Source of the DNA: Roseateles oligotrophus
GTDB taxonomy: Bacteria > Pseudomonadota > Gammaproteobacteria > Burkholderiales > Burkholderiaceae_C
NCBI RefSeq assembly: GCF_014204525.1
Contig: NZ_JACHLP010000002.1
Span: forward strand, 496,001 to 560,000
DNA: 64,000 nt
Reading direction: 5' to 3'
Positions 9,681 to 18,612 of this stretch are shown piece after piece (position 1 is the stretch's first letter; every line of letters starts with the position of its first letter). Position numbers and translations under genes: made by a program. Under the pieces are notes generated by a model, which worked only from the letters and a program-made list of their open reading frames with translations, did no database searches and was not told where the DNA came from.

Positions 9681-10331
9681 CTAGCCTTTTTGCTGATCCA
9701 GCATCTCGCGCAGATCGTGGGCAAAGCCTTCCAGCTCGGCCTCACAGGCGCCCACGCGCTTGCCGAAGATGTTGTAGGCCAGCACGGCCGGGATGGCCAC
9801 GGCCAGGCCGGCCGCCGTCATGATCAAGGCCTCGCCCACCGGGCCGGCGATCTTTTCGATCGTGATGCTGCCGCCGGCGCTCAGATTGACCAGGGCGTGG
9901 TAGATGCCCCAGACGGTGCCGAACAGGCCCACAAAGGGCGCGATGCTGCCGATGGAGGCCAGCAAGACCTGACCCTGCTGCAGATGCTGCAGCACCTGGT
10001 GCAAGGCGTCGCGCAGGCGGCGGGTCAGGCGCGACTCTTGCCGGCCTGAGGCTTCCAGCGTGCCCGCCGTGGTGTTGGCCGTGGCGGCCTCCAGCAGGGG
10101 CAGCAAGACCTGCTCCTGGTCGAAATTCTGCAGGGCGTTGCGGCCCTCCTCCAGATTGGCGGCGGCCCAGAAGGCGGGCAGGGCGCGAGCGATGCTGCGG
10201 CGGGCGCGCTGCAGCACCCAGCCCTTCCAGAGGATCACCACCCAGGCGCTGACGGACATCAGTAGCAGCAAGAGGGCGACACCGCGCGAGACCGCGTCGC
10301 CCAGGGCCCACAGCTCGGCGAAGCCCGTCAT
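9681..10331 (-). CDS. MotA/TolQ/ExbB proton channel family protein
   Basis: A 216-residue inner-membrane protein with three predicted transmembrane helices (near residues 10-35, 110-140 and 150-180). The conserved 'LASIGSIAPFVGLFGTVWGI' block and 'GEALIMTAAGLAVAIPAVL' identify the ExbB/TolQ channel fold. Together with the following ExbD-like gene it makes the stator that uses proton-motive force to drive TonB- or Tol-type partners. Its ATG overlaps the dapB stop (TGATG). Confidence 0.92.
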   Translation of the reverse strand: MTGFAELWALGDAVSRGVALLLLLMSVSAWVVILWKGWVLQRARRSIARALPAFWAAANLEEGRNALQNFDQEQVLLPLLEAATANTTAGTLEASGRQESRLTRRLRDALHQVLQHLQQGQVLLASIGSIAPFVGLFGTVWGIYHALVNLSAGGSITIEKIAGPVGEALIMTAAGLAVAIPAVLAYNIFGKRVGACEAELEGFAHDLREMLDQQKG

Positions 10332-11143
10332 CAGCGCAAGCCCAGCACGTCGTTCATATCGTAGAGGCCGGGCGCCTGTGTGGCCAGGAAGCGCGCGGCG
10401 CGCAAGCTGCCCTGGGCGAAGGTGGCGCGGCTGCTGGCTTTGTGGCTAATCTCGATGCGCTCGCCAATGCCGGCAAACAGCACCGTGTGGTCGCCGATGA
10501 TGTCGCCGCCGCGCACGGTGGCAAAGCCGATGGTGGAGGGATCGCGTTCGCCGGTGACGCCTTCGCGGCCGTAAACCGCGCAGGTCTTCAGGTCACGGCC
10601 CAGGGCCTGAGCCACGGCTTCGCCCATGGCCAGGGCCGTGCCGCTAGGGGCGTCGACCTTGTGGCGGTGGTGGGCTTCGATGATTTCGATGTCAAACCCT
10701 TCGCTCAGCGCGCGGGCGGCGCGGTCCAGCAGGCCCAGCACCACATTGACCCCGACGCTCATATTGGGCGCCATCATCACGCCGGTGCGGGCGGCATGGC
10801 TGCCGATCTGGGCTTTTTGCTGGGCGTCGAAGCCAGTGGTGCCGATCACCACCTTGACGCCGAGTTCGGCACAGACGGCCAGATGGGCCAGCGTGCCTTC
10901 GGGGCGTGTGAAGTCGATCAAGACATCGGCACCGGCCAGGCCTTGGCGCAGATCGGCCGTGATGGTCAGGCCGCTGCTCTTGCCCAAAAAGGCCGCCGGG
11001 TCGCTGCCCAGGGCCGGGCTGCTTGGCTGATCGAGGGCACCGCTGAGTTGGCAGTCGGGCGCGTTCAGCACCGCTTCAATCAGCATGCGGCCCATGCGGC
11101 CGGAGCTGCCGGCGATGGCAATCTTCACAGGCGAGGCGCTCAA
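10331..11143 (-). CDS. dapB: 4-hydroxy-tetrahydrodipicolinate reductase
   Basis: A 270-residue NAD(P)H-dependent enzyme of the diaminopimelate/lysine pathway. The nucleotide loop is '[12 protein letters not shown]' and the substrate-site histidine/lysine motif is '[15 protein letters not shown]'. The start is the TTG at 11143, which overlaps the bamE stop as TTGA; an internal GTG at 11128 would also give a near-complete protein. Genomic order after bamE is the usual one for this group. Confidence 0.95.
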   Translation of the reverse strand: MSASPVKIAIAGSSGRMGRMLIEAVLNAPDCQLSGALDQPSSPALGSDPAAFLGKSSGLTITADLRQGLAGADVLIDFTRPEGTLAHLAVCAELGVKVVIGTTGFDAQQKAQIGSHAARTGVMMAPNMSVGVNVVLGLLDRAARALSEGFDIEIIEAHHRHKVDAPSGTALAMGEAVAQALGRDLKTCAVYGREGVTGERDPSTIGFATVRGGDIIGDHTVLFAGIGERIEISHKASSRATFAQGSLRAARFLATQAPGLYDMNDVLGLR

Positions 11144-11694
11144 GGCTTGCTCTCCAACGGGGGGTAGTTGCGCTGCACGCCCATGGCCTCGGCGGCCGGC
11201 GCTTCACGTTTGGGCGGTAGGGGCAAGGCCTTGCGTTCGGCCTCGCTCAGCTCCAGTTTGGGCAGTTCGCCGCGCTTGGAGCGGGTGTTGATGGCGGCCA
11301 CGAATTCGTTTTCGGTGGGCAAATCGTCCGGCACCTCCAGCGATTTCAGGCGCTCGCCCTCGAACCAGGCCACGACCTGGCGCTTTTGCGGCTCGGCGCC
11401 TTGGCGGCGGATGGTGAAGACATAGTCCCAACGGTCTTGATGGAAGATGTCGGTCAGCAGGGGCGAGCCCAGCAGGTCGCGCACCTGGGCGCGCGGCATA
11501 CCGGGTTTGACGCGGGCCACCAATTCCTTGGTCAGCACATTGCCCTGCACTACTTCCAAGCGATAGGGCGTCACGATGCCCAGCACCTTGTCACCACTGA
11601 CCGAGGGAAGGTAGGAGCAGCCGGTCGTGGCGCCCGCCAGTGCGAGCAGACTCAACAGACGAGTAGGAGTAGATGAGCAAAGGTTGGGACGCAT
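11140..11694 (-). CDS. bamE: Outer membrane assembly lipoprotein BamE
   Basis: A 184-residue lipoprotein of the BAM complex, which folds beta-barrel proteins into the outer membrane. The lipobox ends in '[11 protein letters not shown]'. The SmpA/OmlA domain follows, with '[19 protein letters not shown]' and '[20 protein letters not shown]'. A basic, proline-rich C-terminal extension beyond the core domain (about residues 135-184) is common in this group. Divergent from fur, sharing a 104-base promoter region; first gene of the seven-gene minus-strand run. Confidence 0.93.
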   Translation of the reverse strand: MRPNLCSSTPTRLLSLLALAGATTGCSYLPSVSGDKVLGIVTPYRLEVVQGNVLTKELVARVKPGMPRAQVRDLLGSPLLTDIFHQDRWDYVFTIRRQGAEPQKRQVVAWFEGERLKSLEVPDDLPTENEFVAAINTRSKRGELPKLELSEAERKALPLPPKREAPAAEAMGVQRNYPPLESKP

Positions 11695-11798
11695 TGGGGG
11701 CTTGTGTGGGCCTGGCCGCCAAAAAAGCGCCAAGCTGGCTATGATTGGGCCATTCTAGCGGCAGGCCCAGTGCGGCTTGCGCCGACCCGAATGGACAC

Positions 11799-12227
11799 AT
11801 GAACCGCACCGAAGAGATCAAAAACAGCGGCCTCAAGGCCACGCTGCCCCGTATCAAGATTCTGGAGATTTTCCAGAAGACGGCGCAGCGCCACATGACG
11901 GCCGAGGACGTTTACAAGGCCTTGCTGACCGAGGACGCCGATATCGGCCTGGCCACGGTCTACCGTGTGCTGACGCAGTTCGAGCAGGCGGGCCTGCTGT
12001 CACGCAATCACTTCGAATCCGGTAAATCGGTGTTCGAACTCAACGAGGGCCATCACCACGACCATCTGGTCTGCCTGACTTGTGGCCGGGTGGAAGAGTT
12101 CTTTGATCCCGAGATCGAGGAGCGCCAGCACGTCATCGCCCTGCAGCGCGGCTTTGAGCTGCAAGAGCATTCCCTGGCCTTGTACGCCAGCTGCGTCAAG
12201 AAGGACTGCGAGCACCGCGGTAAATAA
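11799..12227 (+). CDS. fur: Ferric uptake regulator Fur
   Basis: A 142-residue iron-responsive repressor. The winged helix lies in the first half ('[20 protein letters not shown]' is the recognition region), followed by the histidine-rich metal site '[20 protein letters not shown]' and a second cysteine pair 'CVKKDCEH' at the C-terminus. The start '[18 protein letters not shown]' matches the family. No clear Fur box was found by eye in the shared upstream region with bamE. Convergent with hprK. Confidence 0.96.
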   Translation: MNRTEEIKNSGLKATLPRIKILEIFQKTAQRHMTAEDVYKALLTEDADIGLATVYRVLTQFEQAGLLSRNHFESGKSVFELNEGHHHDHLVCLTCGRVEEFFDPEIEERQHVIALQRGFELQEHSLALYASCVKKDCEHRGK

Positions 12228-12280
12228 GGCCAGCGCGAGCCCGGCACCCGGGAGGGTGGCGGGCCGTTGATCAGCGGCGA

Positions 12281-13246
12281 TCAGTTGTCGTCGTCGTGCT
12301 GGCCGGATTCGATGGCGCGTTGGTGGCGCTCGACGAACTCGCGGTAGGTATCGATGCCGCGCAATTGCAAGACGGTGTTGCGCACGGCGGCCTCCACCAG
12401 CACGGCCAGATTGCGGCCGGCGTCCACGGCGATGATGACCTTGCGCACCGGCATGCCCAGCACTTCCTCGTAGAGGGGCTCGTAGGGCAGGCGCTCGAAG
12501 TCCCGTTCCATCGTCTCCTTGCGCACCAGGTGGACGATCAGCTTGAGCCGCATCTTGCGGCGCACGGCGGTCTCGCCAAAGATGGCCTTGATGTCCAGCA
12601 GGCCGATGCCGCGCACTTCCAGCAGATTGAGCAGCAGCTCGGGGCAGCGGCCCTCGATGGAGGTCTGGGCGATGCGGAAAAGGTCTACCGCGTCGTCGGC
12701 CACCAGGCCGTGGCCGCGTGAGATCAGCTCCAGGCCCAGCTCGCTCTTGCCCAGGCCGGATTCGCCGGTCAGCAAGACGCCCAGGCCCAGGATGTCCATG
12801 AAGACGCCGTGGCGGGTGCTGCGGTTGGCGAACAGATGGGCCAGATGGGCGCGCACCACGTCGATCACATGGCCGGCCGACTCGGCGGTGACGAAGAGCG
12901 GGATTTCGGCCCGGTCGCACATGGCGACCAGGCGGTCGGGCGGAGTCTGGGCGTCGGCCACGATGATGACCGGCGGCTCCAGCGTGACGATGCGGGCGAT
13001 GCGGCTGTCCAGCACCTCGCCGGCGGCCTGGCTCAGATAAGCCACCTCGCGGCGACCGACGATCTGCACCCGGTAGGGGTGGATGTAGTTGAGATAACCC
13101 ACCAGGTCGGCGGCCGACTGGGCGTCGCGCACGGCGGCCTCGTCAAAGCGGCGCTCGGGGTGGGCGTGGCCGGCGATCCATTCCCATCGCATGGCCTCCC
13201 GGTGTTCTTCAAAAAGCCGGTCGGCGCTGATGGAGGTGGGTTTCAC
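12281..13246 (-). CDS. hprK: HPr kinase/phosphorylase
   Basis: A 321-residue bifunctional enzyme that phosphorylates and dephosphorylates HPr of the phosphotransferase system. The P-loop is '[19 protein letters not shown]' and the HprK signature '[10 protein letters not shown]' follows. I choose the GTG at 13246, giving the family-typical '[17 protein letters not shown]' N-terminus; a TTG at 13330 would add a low-complexity proline-rich leader and run into ptsN. Next to ptsN, so it belongs to the regulatory nitrogen-type PTS branch. Confidence 0.94.
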   Translation of the reverse strand: MKPTSISADRLFEEHREAMRWEWIAGHAHPERRFDEAAVRDAQSAADLVGYLNYIHPYRVQIVGRREVAYLSQAAGEVLDSRIARIVTLEPPVIIVADAQTPPDRLVAMCDRAEIPLFVTAESAGHVIDVVRAHLAHLFANRSTRHGVFMDILGLGVLLTGESGLGKSELGLELISRGHGLVADDAVDLFRIAQTSIEGRCPELLLNLLEVRGIGLLDIKAIFGETAVRRKMRLKLIVHLVRKETMERDFERLPYEPLYEEVLGMPVRKVIIAVDAGRNLAVLVEAAVRNTVLQLRGIDTYREFVERHQRAIESGQHDDDN

Positions 13247-13295
13247 GGGTGGGGTGAGTCCTGGCTTGGGGGGGGAGTTCGGTGCGGGGCCCGCT

Positions 13296-13766
13296 TCAGG
13301 CGACGGATTTGAGCGGTTCCCAGTCGGCAATCAGGCGGTGCAACTCGCTGGCCTCGGGCTCGGTCTTGAGGCGCTCGCGCAACTCGCGGTCCGACAGCAT
13401 TTCGGCGATCTCGGAGAGGATCTCCAGATGGCGCTGGGTGGCCGCCTCCGGCACCAGCAAAAAGATCAGCAGGCTGACCGGCTCGTCGTCGGGAGCGTCA
13501 AAGCCAATCGGCTGTTGCACCCGCAGCACGGCGGCCAGAGGGTTCTTCAAACCCTTGATGCGGCCATGCGGGATGGCGACACCATGGCCCAGGCCGGTGG
13601 AGCCCAGGCGCTCGCGCGCGAACAGATTGTCGGCCACCAGCGCTCGGGAAATCGCGTGATTGTTTTCGAACAGCAAACCGGCTTGCTCGAAAACCCGCTT
13701 TTTGCTGGACGCGTCCACATGCACCAGCACATTGCTGGCGGGGAGGATGGCTGCGAGACGATTCAT
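13296..13766 (-). CDS. ptsN: PTS IIA-like nitrogen regulatory protein
   Basis: A 156-residue EIIA-Ntr protein of the regulatory phosphotransferase system that links carbon, nitrogen and potassium status. The phosphorylated histidine sits in '[15 protein letters not shown]' and the C-terminal domain ends in '[10 protein letters not shown]'. It lies between hpf and hprK, the normal order. In many relatives rpoN and the lpt genes precede hpf; here corA does instead. Confidence 0.95.
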   Translation of the reverse strand: MNRLAAILPASNVLVHVDASSKKRVFEQAGLLFENNHAISRALVADNLFARERLGSTGLGHGVAIPHGRIKGLKNPLAAVLRVQQPIGFDAPDDEPVSLLIFLLVPEAATQRHLEILSEIAEMLSDRELRERLKTEPEASELHRLIADWEPLKSVA

Positions 13767-13951
13767 GGTGTCTAAGCGCTGCGTACGGCGGGGAGGCCTT
13801 GCTCAAAGCGCTTGTTCGGTGTTTAAGGGGGCAATTATAGAAACGCCGGCTTGGACTGCCGATGCTGGCCGTCGCTGCAAGTGCACAAATACGCAAATGG
13901 TGCAGCGCAGCAAGGCCAGTATTGCACAGGCGAACCAGAGCATCAAACGGG

Positions 13952-13979
13952 CAAGAAAAAGGCGACCTGAAAGGTCGCC
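13952..13979 (-). terminator. Rho-independent terminator after hpf
   Basis: Read on the minus strand, an 8-bp stem GGCGACCT/AGGTCGCC with a three-base loop (13961-13979) is followed by TTTTTCTT. It lies 47 bases beyond the hpf stop and upstream of ptsN, so hpf can be transcribed apart from ptsN-hprK. Confidence 0.88.
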
Positions 13980-14025
13980 TTGTCCGTGCGACAGGCAGAC
14001 CGCCTGTCGACATGCGGGGCCAGGC

Positions 14026-14367
14026 TCACATCGCGGGGGTTTCCAGGCGCTTGGCCGAGGCGTGGTGATGGTCTTGCAGGCGATCCTTGTGGCGGCAGAC
14101 TTGCCGATCCAGCTTGTCCATCAGTGAATCAATGGCGGCGTACAGGTCTTCGGCGGACTGTTCCACGAAGATGTCTCGTCCTTTGACATGCAGGGTCACT
14201 TCAGCTTTTTGGCGCCGCTCCTTCTCCTTTTGCTTTTCAACCGTGAGTAGAACGTTCACATCAACAACTTGATCAAAATGGCGGGTCACTCGATCCAGCT
14301 TTGTAAGCACATACTCACGCAGAGAGGGCGTAACTTCCAAATGGTGGCCACTGATTGTCAGGTTCAT
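14026..14367 (-). CDS. hpf: Ribosome hibernation promoting factor (HPF/RaiA family)
   Basis: A 113-residue short-form hibernation factor that binds the 30S subunit and promotes inactive 100S ribosomes in stationary phase. It begins '[20 protein letters not shown]' and carries the conserved '[19 protein letters not shown]' block. The ATG at 14367 has a near-perfect ribosome binding site, AAAGGAGGC, four bases upstream on the minus strand. A histidine-rich C-terminal tail is typical of the short form. Divergent from corA. Confidence 0.93.
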   Translation of the reverse strand: MNLTISGHHLEVTPSLREYVLTKLDRVTRHFDQVVDVNVLLTVEKQKEKERRQKAEVTLHVKGRDIFVEQSAEDLYAAIDSLMDKLDRQVCRHKDRLQDHHHASAKRLETPAM

Positions 14368-14590
14368 AAAGCCTCCTTTCACAAGGGAGATCTGGAGAAA
14401 TGGAAAACGAGATTCAAAGGGCAAAGAGCGAAATTGAAGCAATTGCTGGGGGGTTCTGACCTTGGACTGAGAGTGGATCGGTGAAACCAGTTTGCTCTTC
14501 TTACAAGCGTGTGACAAGCCCTTTGCCCTCAGCCCTGGGCGATAGGTGATGAGCTTTGTTCGAGCTGTGAATTTAGGCGCGGAAATCGAG
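14368..14590. other. Gene-free region between hpf and the corA leader
   Basis: This stretch holds the divergent promoters of hpf and corA. Only the hpf ribosome binding site at 14371-14379 is clear; I could not identify a convincing pair of sigma-70 elements for either gene by eye. No open frame here looks coding. Confidence 0.5.
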
Positions 14591-14814
14591 CGTCAGCACT
14601 TTTGCTGGCGGCCCTCCCGTGGAGGTGATAATCCGCAGCGTCCCAGCAACGGAGAAATTCTTGGATAGCGATCACCCTCGGTGACCGTCCGCTCCCGCGT
14701 CAATGGCGCCGCGCGTGAACCCCGCAGGTTCGCCGCCGTGCCGGTCCGGAGTGAGACGGTTGCCCCAGACAAACCCCACTCCTAGACGGCGCCGCTGCGC
14801 TGGAGATTTTTTGC
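14591..14814 (+). promoter_or_regulatory. Structured corA leader, candidate RNA switch
   Basis: About 220 bases directly before corA with many mutually exclusive helices. There are local hairpins at 14591-14610 and 14613-14625, and GGTGAT (14624-14629) can pair with ATCACC (14671-14676). A 12-bp helix joins 14684-14695 to 14748-14760 (one bulged A, one G-U) and encloses a 7-bp hairpin at 14715-14733. The right strand of the long helix contains GGAGTG (14748-14753), which can instead pair perfectly with CACTCC (14777-14782). CACTCC in turn overlaps the left arm of a hairpin at 14779-14805 that covers the GGAG ribosome binding site and is followed by six T (14807-14812). This fits a control element that decides corA expression. 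I do not recognise a named riboswitch class in it. Confidence 0.6.
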
Positions 14815-15789
14815 ATGCTGAATGTATTCACGCTGGATAACGGCCGCTTGAAGGGCGGCCTGTTCCAGGAAGAAATTGAAACCGCCGAAGACCTGGCCCA
14901 GTCGCGCCCCGTGTGGGTCGATCTGGAAGACCCCAGCGCACAGGAAAAGGGCTGGATCCTCGACCGCTTCGGCCTGGTGATCCCGGAAGACATCGTCGAC
15001 GAGGACCTGGAAGAGTCGGCGCGCTTCTACGAAGAAGACAATGGCGAGCTGCATATCCGCTCGGACTTCTTGATCGATGACGATGATGCTCCGCGTAATG
15101 TCCGGGTGGCCTTCATCCTCTACAACAACATCCTGTTCAGCATCCACAAGGAAGACCTGCCGGTGTTCCGCCTGCTGCGTCTGCGTGCGCGCCGCATTCC
15201 GGCCTTGATCGAAGATGCCAAGGACGTGCTGCTCAAGCTCTACGACGCCGATGCCGAGTATTCCGCCGATGTGCTGGAAGGCATTTACGACAAGCTGGAG
15301 AAGGTCAGCGCCCGGGTCTTGAAAAAAGACGTGAATGACACCGAGGCCGGCGAGGTGCTGTCGGCCATCGCGCGCGAGGAAGACTTGAACGGCCGCATCC
15401 GTCGTAACGTGATGGACACACGGCGTGCGCTCAGCTTCATGATGCGCAGCCGCATGCTCAATGCCGAGCAGTTCGAGGAATCGCGCCAGATTCTGCGCGA
15501 TATCGACTCGCTGGACTCGCACACCGCCTTCTTGTTCGACAAGGTCAACTTCCTGATGGACGCCACCGTGGGTTTCATCAATATCAACCAGAACAAGATC
15601 ATCAAGATCTTCTCGGTGGCCAGCGTGGCCTTGTTGCCGCCCACCTTGATCGCCAGCATCTACGGCATGAACTTCAAGTTCATGCCCGAGCTGGAGCAGG
15701 CCTGGGGCTACCCCTTCGCCCTGGGCCTGATGCTGGCCTCGGTGGCCGCGCCCTTCATCTACTTCCGCCGCAAGGGCTGGTTGCGTTAA
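14815..15789 (+). CDS. corA: Magnesium/cobalt transporter CorA
   Basis: A 324-residue inner-membrane channel for Mg2+ (and Co2+). The large cytoplasmic funnel domain is followed by two C-terminal transmembrane helices. The selectivity motif 'YGMNFKFMPE' ends helix one and the protein closes with 'IYFRRKGWLR'. Normal length for the family. Ribosome binding site GGAG at 14802-14805, nine bases before ATG, is embedded in the leader structure described separately. The gene ends 10 bases before the convergent glycosyltransferase gene, without an obvious terminator. Confidence 0.96.
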   Translation: MLNVFTLDNGRLKGGLFQEEIETAEDLAQSRPVWVDLEDPSAQEKGWILDRFGLVIPEDIVDEDLEESARFYEEDNGELHIRSDFLIDDDDAPRNVRVAFILYNNILFSIHKEDLPVFRLLRLRARRIPALIEDAKDVLLKLYDADAEYSADVLEGIYDKLEKVSARVLKKDVNDTEAGEVLSAIAREEDLNGRIRRNVMDTRRALSFMMRSRMLNAEQFEESRQILRDIDSLDSHTAFLFDKVNFLMDATVGFININQNKIIKIFSVASVALLPPTLIASIYGMNFKFMPELEQAWGYPFALGLMLASVAAPFIYFRRKGWLR

Positions 15790-15799
15790 GGCCGCCGGT

Positions 15800-17299
15800 T
15801 CAGGGGCAGTGCCCCTTGGCAATCCACAGATAAGCCACCAGGCGCGGGCTGCTGGCCAGCACGGGCAGGCCCACCCGTTCGGGGATCAGCACATCCTGGG
15901 CCTGCCGGGGTACGACGATCCAGGTGCGCGGCGCGGCGCAGCGCAGGGCCTGCCAGGCCTGCGGCTCGAGCAGAATCTGGCGGCCCTTGGGGCCGTCGAA
16001 CTTGGCGGCCTCGACGATTTCCTTGCGCCAGCTGTCGTGCAACTGCGGAGCAAAGGGCTTGTTCAGAATGACCGGCACGGGCTGCCCGCGTTTGAGCAGC
16101 AGGGGCACGTCGAAGGTGAACTGGTCCTCGAACACCAGGGCATCGCCCGGTTGCCACTGGGCCTGGATGCCGTCCACCAGGCGGGCGTTGCTCTTGGTGT
16201 CCACCCACACGATGCCGATCAGCATGCCCACCGTCAGCACCGCGCCGCCCAGGGCCAGGCCGGTGGGCAGGCGGCGTTGCCAGCCGCTGCTCTGGGCATG
16301 CCAGCGCGCCAGCTGGGGCGCCAGCAGCAAGGCCAGGGCCGGGCCGACCGGCAGGATATAGCCCAATAGCTTGGACGAGGGCAGGCTGAAGAACACGGTG
16401 ATGGCCAGCAGCCACACCAGGCCCAGCTGGCCCAGCGGCGTCGTGCGCGTCAGGCGTTGCGCCAGGGTCCACAGAATCGCGGGCGACCAGGGCAGGGTCA
16501 TGATGAGCAAGACGCCAGGGTAGAACCAGGCCGGCATCACGTTATTGAAACCTTCGGCGGCGTAGCGTTTGAAATGATGCACAACAAAGAAGTAATGCAT
16601 GAAGCCCGGGTAGCGCTGCTCCATAGCGATGAACCAGGGCAGGCTGATGGCCAGGAAGATCGCCCAGCCGCGCAGCCAAACCAGTTGGAATACCGCCCGC
16701 CAGCCCTGCGACCAGCATAGCCAGATGGCCAGCACCAGCATCGGCAGCACCACGCCGATCAAGCCCTTGGCCAGCACGCCCAGGGCCATGGCCGCGAAGC
16801 CCAGGGTGCGCAGGCCGGTGCTGGGGCGCAAGGCGTGGCTGGCCAGGGCGCAGATGGCGATGCTGATGCAACTGGCCACCAGCATGTCCAGATTGGCGAA
16901 CTGCGAGCCCAGATGCCAGAAGGGCTGGGCCACCATGAAGATCAGCACCCAGGCGCAGACGGCGGGGGCTTCGGCTTTGTCCAGATGCCGGCGGATCAGC
17001 TGGCACAGCACAAAGATGGCGCCTAGCGCAGCTAAGCACGAAACCAGGCGGGCGCCGATGGCGGTCTCACCGGTCAGGCCGAAGCTCAGGCCGGCCAGCC
17101 AATAGAACAGCGGCGGCTTGTGGAAATAGGGCAGGCCATTGAGCTGGGGGAGCAGCCAATCGCCGCTATGCCACATCATGGCAGCCACGCCGACATAGCG
17201 GCCTTCGTCGGGGAGCGCCACCGGGCGCCAGGGCATTGAAATCAAATACACCAGCGCGGCCAGCGCCAAACCCCACCATTTATGTTGCAAAACCCTCAT
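15800..17299 (-). CDS. ArnT/PMT-type membrane glycosyltransferase
   Basis: A polytopic membrane protein of about 499 residues with many hydrophobic segments. The first periplasmic loop carries the GT83 signature: 'PDEGRYVGVAAMMWHSGDW', then 'PQLNGLPYFHKPPLFYW'. This family moves a sugar from undecaprenyl phosphate to lipid A (ArnT) or to proteins or other glycolipids. No arn operon is nearby, so lipid A aminoarabinose transfer is only one option. I start at the ATG at 17299; an ATG at 17326 is nearly as good. Confidence 0.8.
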   Translation of the reverse strand: MRVLQHKWWGLALAALVYLISMPWRPVALPDEGRYVGVAAMMWHSGDWLLPQLNGLPYFHKPPLFYWLAGLSFGLTGETAIGARLVSCLAALGAIFVLCQLIRRHLDKAEAPAVCAWVLIFMVAQPFWHLGSQFANLDMLVASCISIAICALASHALRPSTGLRTLGFAAMALGVLAKGLIGVVLPMLVLAIWLCWSQGWRAVFQLVWLRGWAIFLAISLPWFIAMEQRYPGFMHYFFVVHHFKRYAAEGFNNVMPAWFYPGVLLIMTLPWSPAILWTLAQRLTRTTPLGQLGLVWLLAITVFFSLPSSKLLGYILPVGPALALLLAPQLARWHAQSSGWQRRLPTGLALGGAVLTVGMLIGIVWVDTKSNARLVDGIQAQWQPGDALVFEDQFTFDVPLLLKRGQPVPVILNKPFAPQLHDSWRKEIVEAAKFDGPKGRQILLEPQAWQALRCAAPRTWIVVPRQAQDVLIPERVGLPVLASSPRLVAYLWIAKGHCP

Positions 17300-17687
17300 G
17301 CGACCCCGTCCGAAGTGAGTGCGCATCCTACCCAAGCTGCGGGGGAATGGCCCCGGCACAAATGCAAAGGGCTTCCGTGTTGCGCACGGAAGCCCCGGGA
17401 ATAAAAGTAGTCGCAAGATGCCTCGAAGCCAACGAGGGAGGGAGGGAGGAGGAGGAAAACGGCTTGGAGATTTCACCCCCATTGCTGGGGAGACCTTGCG
17501 ACTGGAATCGGTTTGATGCTAACGGAATCTCTTCCTTTGAGAAACATTTTTGGTGATTTTGCAAACCTTTACAAGTGCCTGCAAGGTGACGCAGGAATCC
17601 GTCGTTATTTTGCTTACAGGTCGTGGCGGGGCTCAGACATATGTCAGGTTGCGCAATTACAGGGCCTGGCGCTGGCACGGCGGATGA
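17300..17687. other. Gene-free, AT-richer region with a strong stem-loop
   Basis: No convincing gene. The clearest feature is a perfect 11-bp stem-loop at 17369-17379/17385-17395 (GGGCTTCCGTG, five-base loop). On the minus strand it is followed by TTTGCATTTG, so it may terminate transcripts from the ABC operon 290 bases upstream or act in the arnT leader. A palindrome GACATATGTC lies near 17637. The stretch 17500-17650 is noticeably less GC-rich than its surroundings and could hold a promoter. Confidence 0.5.
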
Positions 17688-18590
17688 TCAGTGGCTGCGG
17701 CTGCGCTTGAGCACCAGCAGGCCGAAGCACAGGGCGGCGAGAGCCAAGCCGCCGATGAAGTGGGGCGAAGCCAGGGCTTGCAGCGCCAGCCAGGCATCGT
17801 GCGCGGCCAGGGCGCCGGCATTGAGGGGCAGGCTGGGGTCTTCGGCCATCTTGCTCAGGTGCTGGCCCAGTACCAGGTGGTCGGACAGCAGGGCCTGGCT
17901 GGCGCCTTCCAGCTGCCGTTCCAGCAACTGCTCCACGATGGGCCAGTTGTAGAACTGGTCCAGTGCCAGGCCGCCCAGGCCCAGCGTCAACACGACAGCC
18001 GGCACCCCCCAGCGCTTGAGCCAGGCCGAGGCGGCCACGACCAGCATGATCAGGGGCGAAAGCCACAGCGTCATCAGCAGCACGCCCAAAACAGCGCGCA
18101 GCAAGATGGGCAGTGTGGCGGCGATGGCCGTGCCCCAGGGCACCGAGGCCCAGGCCGCGAAGCCACCTTGCTTGATGAACAGCCCGCTGGCCATCAAGGG
18201 GCCGGCGATGGCACCCACCAGCAGCGCGGCCAGGGGCACCAGCAAGGCATGGGCCAGGAGCGTGGCGCCAATGCTCTCGGAATGGCTGGCGGGCAGGGAG
18301 AGCCAGAACTCGATCGAGCGGTCCTGCACATCGCGCCGGGCCAGGCCTGGCATCTGGAACATGGCGCTGATCCAGGTGATGCCAAACACGCCCGCTGCGG
18401 TGGCCAGGGTCAGGGCCACGGCCATCTGCAACGGGAATTGGTCGATGGGCATGCCTTGGACCTGGCCAAAAGGCAGCAAGACAAAGAACAGGCCCAGAGG
18501 CAGGAACAGCGTGATCAGCCAGCCGCGCTTGTGCTGCATCCATTCACGCAGCAAGAGGGTGGAAAAACGAGAGGATGAAAAAGCATTCAT
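17688..18590 (-). CDS. ABC transporter permease
   Basis: A 300-residue polytopic protein with about six hydrophobic segments (near residues 25-42, 55-80, 110-135, 150-185, 190-210 and a final one before 'VLKRSRSH'). The N-terminal 'LLLREWMQHKRGWLI' resembles ABC-2/YtrC-type permeases. It is third in the GntR-ATPase-permease operon, with a 22-base gap after the ATPase. The cargo is unknown; such systems often respond to cell-wall stress or antibiotics (family knowledge). Confidence 0.8.
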   Translation of the reverse strand: MNAFSSSRFSTLLLREWMQHKRGWLITLFLPLGLFFVLLPFGQVQGMPIDQFPLQMAVALTLATAAGVFGITWISAMFQMPGLARRDVQDRSIEFWLSLPASHSESIGATLLAHALLVPLAALLVGAIAGPLMASGLFIKQGGFAAWASVPWGTAIAATLPILLRAVLGVLLMTLWLSPLIMLVVAASAWLKRWGVPAVVLTLGLGGLALDQFYNWPIVEQLLERQLEGASQALLSDHLVLGQHLSKMAEDPSLPLNAGALAAHDAWLALQALASPHFIGGLALAALCFGLLVLKRSRSH

Positions 18591-18612
18591 GAGGCGGTCT
18601 CCGGATGGGGTC

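Noticed and set aside
6518-9823. Very long open frame on the plus strand opposite leuS
   Set aside because: It is antisense to a complete, motif-bearing leuS; high GC removes stop codons in shadow frames. The same applies to frames opposite yhdP (26399-29275) and transketolase (57142-59511).
11695-11798. Fur box in the bamE-fur intergenic region
   Set aside because: No convincing GATAAT-type triplet could be found by eye, so autoregulation by Fur is not claimed.
13247-13330. N-terminal extension of HPr kinase to a TTG at 13330
   Set aside because: The added residues are low complexity and overlap ptsN, and family members begin at the downstream position.
14591-14814. Known Mg2+ or Mn2+ riboswitch (M-box or yybP-ykoY) in front of corA
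   Set aside because: I looked for the conserved loops of these classes and did not find them; the region is reported as a candidate switch without a class name.
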